DNA from: DASXSB01 sp036506275
GTDB taxonomy: Bacteria > Methylomirabilota > Methylomirabilia > Rokubacteriales > CSP1-6
Direction: 5' to 3'
NCBI GenBank assembly: GCA_036506275.1
Contig: DASXSB010000109.1
Coordinates: 1-38,601 of the forward strand
DNA length: 38,601 nt
Below, in pieces: positions 33,791 through 38,601 of this stretch. The position numbers and the translations under genes are program-made. Positions within the stretch are counted from its first letter, which is position 1. Each line of letters starts with the position of its first letter. Below the pieces are notes generated by a model. That model had not been told where the DNA came from and did no database searches. It worked only from the letters and a program-made list of their open reading frames with translations.

Positions 33791-36229
33791 ATGCCCAACG
33801 AGCGACAGATTCCCGTCCCCATCGAAGAGGAAATGCGGAAGTCCTACCTGGACTACGCGATGTCGGTCATCGTGGGCCGCGCCCTCCCCGACATCCGCGA
33901 TGGTCTGAAGCCCGTGCACCGCCGCGTCCTCTACACGATGCAGAGCCTCGGCCTCGCCTGGAACCGTCCCTACAAGAAGTCGGCGAAGGTCGTGGGCGAG
34001 GTCCTCGGCAAGTACCACCCGCACGGCGACTCGCCCGTCTACGAAGCGCTCGTGCGCATGGTGCAGGAGTTCTCGCTCCGCTACCCGCTCGTGGACGGGC
34101 AAGGCAACTACGGGTCGATCGACGGGGATCCGCCCGCCGCCTATCGCTACACGGAAGCGCGCCTGGCGCGCATCGCGCACGAGATGTTGACGGACATCGA
34201 CAAGGAGACCGTCGACTTCGTGCCGAACTTCGACGAGTCCGAGCAGGAGCCGGTCGTCCTTCCCACCAGTATCCCGAACCTCTTGATCAACGGCTCCGCC
34301 GGCATCGCGGTGGGGATGGCGACGAACATCCCGCCCCACAATCTCACCGAGGTCGTGAACGCCCTCGTCACGCTCGTCGACGACCCCGCCGCCACCATCG
34401 AGGCGCTCATGAAGGTGGTGACGGGCCCGGACTTCCCCACCGCCGGCTACATCTACGGCACCCACGGCATCCGTGAGGCCTACACGACGGGGCGCGGCAC
34501 GATCACGCTGCGCGCAAAGGCGCACACGGAGAAGTTGCGGGGGGGCCGCGAGGCCATCATCATCACGGAGCTGCCGTATCAGGTGAACAAGGCGAGCTTG
34601 ATCGAGAAGATCTCGGAGCTGATGCGGGAGAAGAAGATGGACGGCATCTCCGAGATCCGCGACGAGACGAATCGCGAGGGCATCCGGGTAGTGCTGGAGC
34701 TGAGCCGGGGCGCCATTCCCCAGATCCTGATCAACCAGCTCTACAAGCACACCCAGATGCAGACGACGTTCGGGATCATCATGCTCGCCCTCGTCGATCG
34801 GCGCCCGCAGATCGTCAACCTGAAGCAGATGCTGGAAGCGTTCGTGAAATTCCGCCGCGAGATCGTGACGCGCCGCACTCGCTACGAGCTCGCGCGCGCG
34901 GAGGAACGCGCTCACATCCTGGCCGGCCTTCGCAAGGCCGTGGATCAGCTCGACCTCGTCATCCGGCTCATCCGCCAGGCAGAGAGCCCGGACGCCGCGC
35001 GGGACGCCCTCATGCGGCAGCTCGAGCTCAGCGAGATCCAGGCGAAGGCGATTCTCGACATGCGCCTGCAGCGCCTCACCCAGCTCGAGCGCCACAAGAT
35101 CGTGGAGGAGCACGAGCACGTCCTCGCTCTCATCGAGGAGCTGAAGGGGATCCTCGCCTCCGACGCCAAGCTGATGGCCATCATCCGGGAGGAACTCCTC
35201 GCCGTCCGTGACGAGTACGGCGACGCCCGGCGCACCGAGATCCTGACCGAGACCACCGAGCTCACGATCGAGGACCTCCTCGCCGACGAGGAGATGGTGG
35301 TGACGGTCACGCGCTCCGGCTACATCAAGCGCACGCACGTGGAGTCGTACCGGAGCCAGCGTCGCGGTGGCAAGGGTGTCACCGGCATGGAGACGAAGGA
35401 AGAGGACATCGTGGAGGACCTATTCGTCGCCTCCACGCACTCCTTCCTGCTCTTCTTCACGAACCTGGGCAAGATTCACTGGCTGAAAGTGCACGAGATC
35501 CCAGAGGGCGGACGACAGGCCAAGGGTAAGGCGATGGTGAATCTGCTCTCCCTGGGCGAGGGCGAACGCGTCGCCACCTGCGTTCCCGTCCGCGACTTCG
35601 CGGCCGGCGGCTACATCCTCTTCGTCACCCGCCAGGGCAAGGTCAAGAAAACCGACCTCGAGGCGTATTCCCATCCGCGCTCGGGCGGCATCCAGGCCAT
35701 CGGGCTCGAGGACGGTGACGAAGTCATCAACGCCCGGCGCACCGACGGCCAGCGCGAGGTGATGATCGCCACCAAGCTCGGCATGTGCATCCGCTTCGCC
35801 GAGGACGAAGTCCGCCCCATGGGCCGCGCGGCGGCGGGCGTGCGTGGGATCGAGGTGGACGAGGGCGACGGCGTGATCGCCGCCGACGTCGTGCAGGAAG
35901 GCGTGTCCATCCTCACCGTGACCGAACGCGGCTTCGGCAAGCGCACGCCCCTCGACGAATACCGGCTGCAGGGCCGCGCCGGCAAGGGCATCATCGACAT
36001 CAAGACGGGCGGTCGCAACGGCACGGTGGTCGGGATGCTCCAGGTTCGCGACGGGGACGACATCCTCGTCGTCACGACGAAGGGCAAGATGATCCGTTTT
36101 CACGCCGCCGACGTGTCGTCGCAGGGACGCAACACGTGGGGCGTCCGCATCATCGACCTCGAGCCGGACGATCGCGTGGGTTCCGTGGCGCGCGTCGATG
36201 CCGAGCAGGCGCCGGTCGAAGCGCCATAG
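33791..36229 (+). CDS. gyrA: DNA gyrase subunit A
   Basis: An 812-residue breakage-reunion subunit. The catalytic tyrosine is Y120 in AYRYTEARL. The quinolone region is HPHGDSPVYEALVRM: S81 and E85 (E. coli 83 and 87) with a proline at the place of E. coli A84. The C-terminal beta-pinwheel carries the GyrA box QRRGGKG, which marks true gyrase rather than topoisomerase IV. The ATG at 33791 has GAGG six bases upstream; a TTG two codons earlier is less likely. serS begins 6 bp after the stop. Confidence 0.97.
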   Translation: MPNERQIPVPIEEEMRKSYLDYAMSVIVGRALPDIRDGLKPVHRRVLYTMQSLGLAWNRPYKKSAKVVGEVLGKYHPHGDSPVYEALVRMVQEFSLRYPLVDGQGNYGSIDGDPPAAYRYTEARLARIAHEMLTDIDKETVDFVPNFDESEQEPVVLPTSIPNLLINGSAGIAVGMATNIPPHNLTEVVNALVTLVDDPAATIEALMKVVTGPDFPTAGYIYGTHGIREAYTTGRGTITLRAKAHTEKLRGGREAIIITELPYQVNKASLIEKISELMREKKMDGISEIRDETNREGIRVVLELSRGAIPQILINQLYKHTQMQTTFGIIMLALVDRRPQIVNLKQMLEAFVKFRREIVTRRTRYELARAEERAHILAGLRKAVDQLDLVIRLIRQAESPDAARDALMRQLELSEIQAKAILDMRLQRLTQLERHKIVEEHEHVLALIEELKGILASDAKLMAIIREELLAVRDEYGDARRTEILTETTELTIEDLLADEEMVVTVTRSGYIKRTHVESYRSQRRGGKGVTGMETKEEDIVEDLFVASTHSFLLFFTNLGKIHWLKVHEIPEGGRQAKGKAMVNLLSLGEGERVATCVPVRDFAAGGYILFVTRQGKVKKTDLEAYSHPRSGGIQAIGLEDGDEVINARRTDGQREVMIATKLGMCIRFAEDEVRPMGRAAAGVRGIEVDEGDGVIAADVVQEGVSILTVTERGFGKRTPLDEYRLQGRAGKGIIDIKTGGRNGTVVGMLQVRDGDDILVVTTKGKMIRFHAADVSSQGRNTWGVRIIDLEPDDRVGSVARVDAEQAPVEAP

Positions 36230-36235
36230 GGTGAC

Positions 36236-37534
36236 GTGCTCGACCTCCGTCTCATCCGAGAGCAGCCCGAAGTGGTCGAGCGCGCCCTCGCGACCCGCGG
36301 AGGCGGTGCGCGGGCGCTCATCGGGCGGTTGCTCGCCGTCGACGCCGAGCGCCGGCGGGTCCTGCGCGAAGCGGAAGACCTGAAGGCCCAGCGCAACCGG
36401 GCGTCGGAGGCGATCGGGCAGGCGAAGCGGCGCGGCGACGACGCCTCCGCGGAGGTCGCGCGGATGCGCGAGGTCGGCGATCGTATCAAGGTCCTCGACG
36501 CCGAGCTGAAGAGCGGCGACGAGGAAATCGACCGCCTCCTGCTCCAGCTCCCGAACCTTCCCCACCCGTCGGTGCCGGTGGGTGAGTCCGCCGCCGAGAA
36601 CGTCGAGGTCCGTCGGTGGGGGACGCCGCGCGCGTTCGCGTTCCCGGCCCGCACGCACGACGAGCTGGGCGAAGCGCTCGGGCTTCTCGATTTCGAGCGC
36701 GCCACGAAGATCGCGAAGTCCCGCTTCACCGTCCTGTGGGCGGAGGCGGCGCGGCTCGAGCGGGCCCTCACCCAGTTCATGCTCGATCTCCACACGCGCG
36801 AGCACGGCTACACGGAGTTGTGGGTCCCGCATTTCGTCAACGGCCAGACCATGGTCGGCACCGGGCAGCTTCCGAAGTTCGAGGAACAGCTCTTCAAGAC
36901 CGTAGAGCCGGACGACAATCGCACGCTCTACCTGATTCCGACCGCCGAAGTCCCCGTGACCGCGCTCCACGGCGGGGAAATCCTCGCCGAATCGTCGCTG
37001 CCGCGCCGGTACGTCGCGTTCACCCCGTGTTACCGCCGCGAGGCGGGGACGTACGGGCAGGACACCAAAGGCATGATCCGGCAACACCAGTTCGACAAGG
37101 TGGAGCTGGTGAAGGTGACCACGCCCGCCCAGTCCTACGACGAGCTCGAATCGATGGTGCAGAACGCGGAGGAGGTCTTGCGGCGCCTCGAGATCCCCTA
37201 CCGGGTCGTCGCGCTCAGCACGGGCGACATGAGCCCCAACTCCGCCAAGACGTACGACATCGAAGTCTGGCTTCCCGGCCAGGCCAAGTACCGGGAAATC
37301 TCGTCCTGTTCCAACTGCGAGGCGTTCCAGGCGCGCGGTCTCGATCTCCGCTTCCGGCCGGCGGGCGGCGGCAAGACGGATTTCTGCCACACCCTGAACG
37401 GCTCCGGTCTCGCCGTCGGGCGCACGCTCATCGCCGTCCTCGAGAACTATCAGGAGGCGGACGGCACCGTGACGATTCCCAAGGCGCTCCATCCGTACAT
37501 GAACGGCGTGGAGCGTCTCACCGCGCGCTGCTGA
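36236..37534 (+). CDS. serS: Seryl-tRNA synthetase
   Basis: A 432-residue class II synthetase that charges tRNA-Ser. The N-terminal helical arm (about 25-100, rich in charged residues with AEDLKAQRN) recognises the long variable arm of tRNA-Ser. Motif 2 reads TPCYRREAGTYGQDTKGMIR and motif 3 NGSGLAVGRTLIAVLENYQ. Start is GTG at 36236 (VLDLRLIREQPE), 6 bp after gyrA, so the two are probably co-transcribed. A tRNA-Ser gene lies about 800 bp downstream. Confidence 0.97.
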   Translation: MLDLRLIREQPEVVERALATRGGGARALIGRLLAVDAERRRVLREAEDLKAQRNRASEAIGQAKRRGDDASAEVARMREVGDRIKVLDAELKSGDEEIDRLLLQLPNLPHPSVPVGESAAENVEVRRWGTPRAFAFPARTHDELGEALGLLDFERATKIAKSRFTVLWAEAARLERALTQFMLDLHTREHGYTELWVPHFVNGQTMVGTGQLPKFEEQLFKTVEPDDNRTLYLIPTAEVPVTALHGGEILAESSLPRRYVAFTPCYRREAGTYGQDTKGMIRQHQFDKVELVKVTTPAQSYDELESMVQNAEEVLRRLEIPYRVVALSTGDMSPNSAKTYDIEVWLPGQAKYREISSCSNCEAFQARGLDLRFRPAGGGKTDFCHTLNGSGLAVGRTLIAVLENYQEADGTVTIPKALHPYMNGVERLTARC

Positions 37535-37739
37535 CGTCCGTCGCACAAGATATGGTGGGGCGCGCCCGGTACGCATAGATGTATGGGCGCCGCCGCGCGC
37601 CGAACGCTATACAACGTACCGCGGGCGATCGTGGCCCGGATGTATCGCGAATTGACCCGCCCCGTCGCCGTGTCGGATCCTCGCTCGCATCGGACGTCGT
37701 CCTTCCGACCGGACGTCCGCAGAACGCGAGGAGGGCACC

Positions 37740-38108
37740 GTGACAACCAAAGATCTCGACGCATTCTTCACGAAGGGATGGAACGGCCACGACGTCGATG
37801 TGCTGATGACCTTCATGTCCGAGGACTGCATCTTCGAGAGCGTGGCAGGTCCGGAGGTCTGTGGCACGCGGCACGTGGGACACGATCGCGTGCGAGAGGC
37901 GTTTGCCCGCATCTTCACCGCTTTTCCGGACGTCCACTTTCGTGATGCCCGCCATTTCGTGGCGGGCGACCGGGGTGTCTCGGAGTGGGTGTTCGCGGGG
38001 ACGGCATCCAATGGCAAAAGAACCGAGGTCCAGGGCTGCGACGTCTTCACGTTCGATGGCGGCAAGATCGCGGTGAAGAGCTCCTACTTCAAGAACCGCA
38101 CGGCGTGA
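37740..38108 (+). CDS. SnoaL/NTF2-like protein
   Basis: A 122-residue single-domain protein of the NTF2/SnoaL fold, a cone-shaped fold used by small cyclases, isomerases and binding proteins. Seen are FFTKGWNGHDVDVLMTFMSE at the N-terminal helix, the CIFES strand, GHDRVREAFARIFTAFPDVHF and GCDVFTFDGGKIAVKSSYF at the end. GGAGG lies upstream of the GTG start at 37740. No signal peptide. Substrate unknown; it stands alone between serS and tRNA-Ser and may be accessory. Confidence 0.85.
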   Translation: MTTKDLDAFFTKGWNGHDVDVLMTFMSEDCIFESVAGPEVCGTRHVGHDRVREAFARIFTAFPDVHFRDARHFVAGDRGVSEWVFAGTASNGKRTEVQGCDVFTFDGGKIAVKSSYFKNRTA

Positions 38109-38354
38109 ACCGCACGCCGGCCCGGATGCGATGGGCGACGCCGATTACAGAAGTACGCGGGTGCGGGATGCGGCGATAGCTAGTGCCGAGTGCGGCTCGC
38201 TTCGTTCAGGCGGGGCATTGCCATCGGGGATGACGACATCGCAATTTTTTTCTCTCTCTGGCGATCGCGGTGCACAACTCTTCCGACGCCGTGCGGTCCG
38301 CGACGGCAAGACGGTCCGGCCAGACCCGCGTGAACGTGTACTATCGAAAGGCAC

Positions 38355-38443
38355 GGAGGGCTAGCCCTAACTGGTAAGGCAGTGGACTTGAAATCCACCG
38401 GGGCGCAAGCCCCTTGGGGGTTCGAATCCCTCGCCCTCCGCCA
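38355..38443 (+). tRNA. tRNA-Ser (anticodon UGA)
   Basis: An 89-nt class II tRNA. The acceptor stem GGAGGGC pairs with GCCCTCC, then discriminator G and encoded CCA (38441-38443). The anticodon arm is GTGGA-CTTGAAA-TCCAC with TGA, reading UCA and wobble partners. The long variable arm (GGGGCGCAAGCCCC) and T-arm GGTTCGAATCC are clear. TACTAT (38339-38344) just upstream could be a -10 box, but no -35 box is visible. Confidence 0.97.
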
Positions 38444-38521
38444 AAACCAGTCGCCGCGAGCGGACTACTCGCGCGCGACAAGCACGCGAATTCGCAACTC
38501 TAAGATCAAGTGGCTCGAGGG

Positions 38522-38545
38522 CTCGCCCGCGCGAAACCGGGCGAG
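38522..38545 (+). repeat. Stem-loop downstream of tRNA-Ser
   Basis: A perfect 8-bp inverted repeat, CTCGCCCG and CGGGCGAG, with an 8-base loop, lies 78 bp after tRNA-Ser. There is no T-run. It may end the tRNA transcript or belong to a gene continuing past the right edge. Confidence 0.4.
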
Positions 38546-38601
38546 TGCTAGCGGGTTGCTCGGCTACGCCGCCACCGCCACCCGACCAGGCCGGCTGCGC
38601 C

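Noticed and set aside
31007..35338. A 1443-codon open frame on the minus strand across recF, gyrB and gyrA
   Set aside because: It is the antisense shadow of three well-conserved genes in GC-rich DNA; composition is arginine-, leucine- and valine-rich without any family motif.
35420..37576. A 718-codon antisense frame over gyrA and serS
   Set aside because: Same reason: low-complexity shadow of two certain genes.
37535..37739. Promoter TTGACC (37652-37657) for the SnoaL-like gene
   Set aside because: No acceptable -10 element is found at 15-19 bp; the rest of this 205-bp gap shows only a short GC palindrome.
38229..38251. Intrinsic terminator after the SnoaL-like gene (seven T at 38245-38251)
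   Set aside because: The only stem before the T-run is four base pairs (GATG/CATC) and is four bases away from it; too weak to call.
38540..38601. Start of a signal recognition particle RNA after tRNA-Ser (GTGCTAGCGGG)
   Set aside because: The start resembles some SRP RNAs, and the position after tRNA-Ser is suggestive, but the conserved GGAA-loop region is not seen before the window ends.

Overview
This is a GC-rich bacterial chromosome segment built around the replication origin. The layout, protein style and a split F-ATPase operon fit a Methylomirabilota/Rokubacteria-like (NC10-type) or deltaproteobacteria-like lineage. That assignment is an inference from gene order and protein resemblance, not a search result.

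Layout, left to right. (1) 1-1700: the 3'-truncated start of an isoprenylcysteine-methyltransferase-like membrane protein, the decayed tail of an NmrA-type SDR, tmRNA (ssrA) with its partner smpB upstream on the same strand, and tRNA-Leu(CAG) with a clear promoter. (2) 1.9-9.8 kb: a surface-polysaccharide island. It holds a Wzm/Wzt-type ABC exporter on the plus strand and, converging on it, GT2 and GT4 glycosyltransferases. After a 0.7 kb non-coding gap come a Gfo/Idh/MocA oxidoreductase, a DPM1-like GT2, UbiX and two tandem DUF507 proteins, with overlapping or nearly touching reading frames. (3) 9.8-13.2 kb: a four-gene signalling cassette with overlapping ends: receiver, HD-GYP, degenerate CPBP-like membrane protein, GAF-containing histidine kinase. 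(4) 13.3-14.1 kb: an exported cytochrome P460-like domain fused to a cupredoxin. (5) 14.2-19.6 kb: atpFHAGDC (b, delta, alpha, gamma, beta, epsilon), without the a and c subunit genes. (6) 19.7-27.4 kb: mnmA, parB, parA, three parS sites, rsmG, mnmE, yidC, yidD, rnpA, rpmH, all leftward. (7) 27.4-37.5 kb: the origin with DnaA boxes, then dnaA, dnaN, recF, gyrB, gyrA, serS, all rightward. (8) 37.7-38.6 kb: a SnoaL-like protein and tRNA-Ser(UGA).

Transcription diverges at about 27.45-27.6 kb, as expected at oriC. The parS cluster lies about 5 kb away, next to parAB, so origin firing (DnaA), sliding clamp, gyrase and origin segregation are encoded together.

The most unusual points are these. 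rnpA and parA both lack any ATG/GTG/TTG at the place where the protein must begin. In rnpA the only suitable codon is ATA, overlapping the rpmH stop as ATAG. In parA it is ATC just before the P-loop. The receiver and HD-GYP genes look like a split RpfG-type regulator coupled to a catalytically degenerate CPBP membrane protein and a kinase. The P460-cupredoxin fusion would place a heme and a copper site in one periplasmic protein. Apart from these, most of the window is orthodox core genome.
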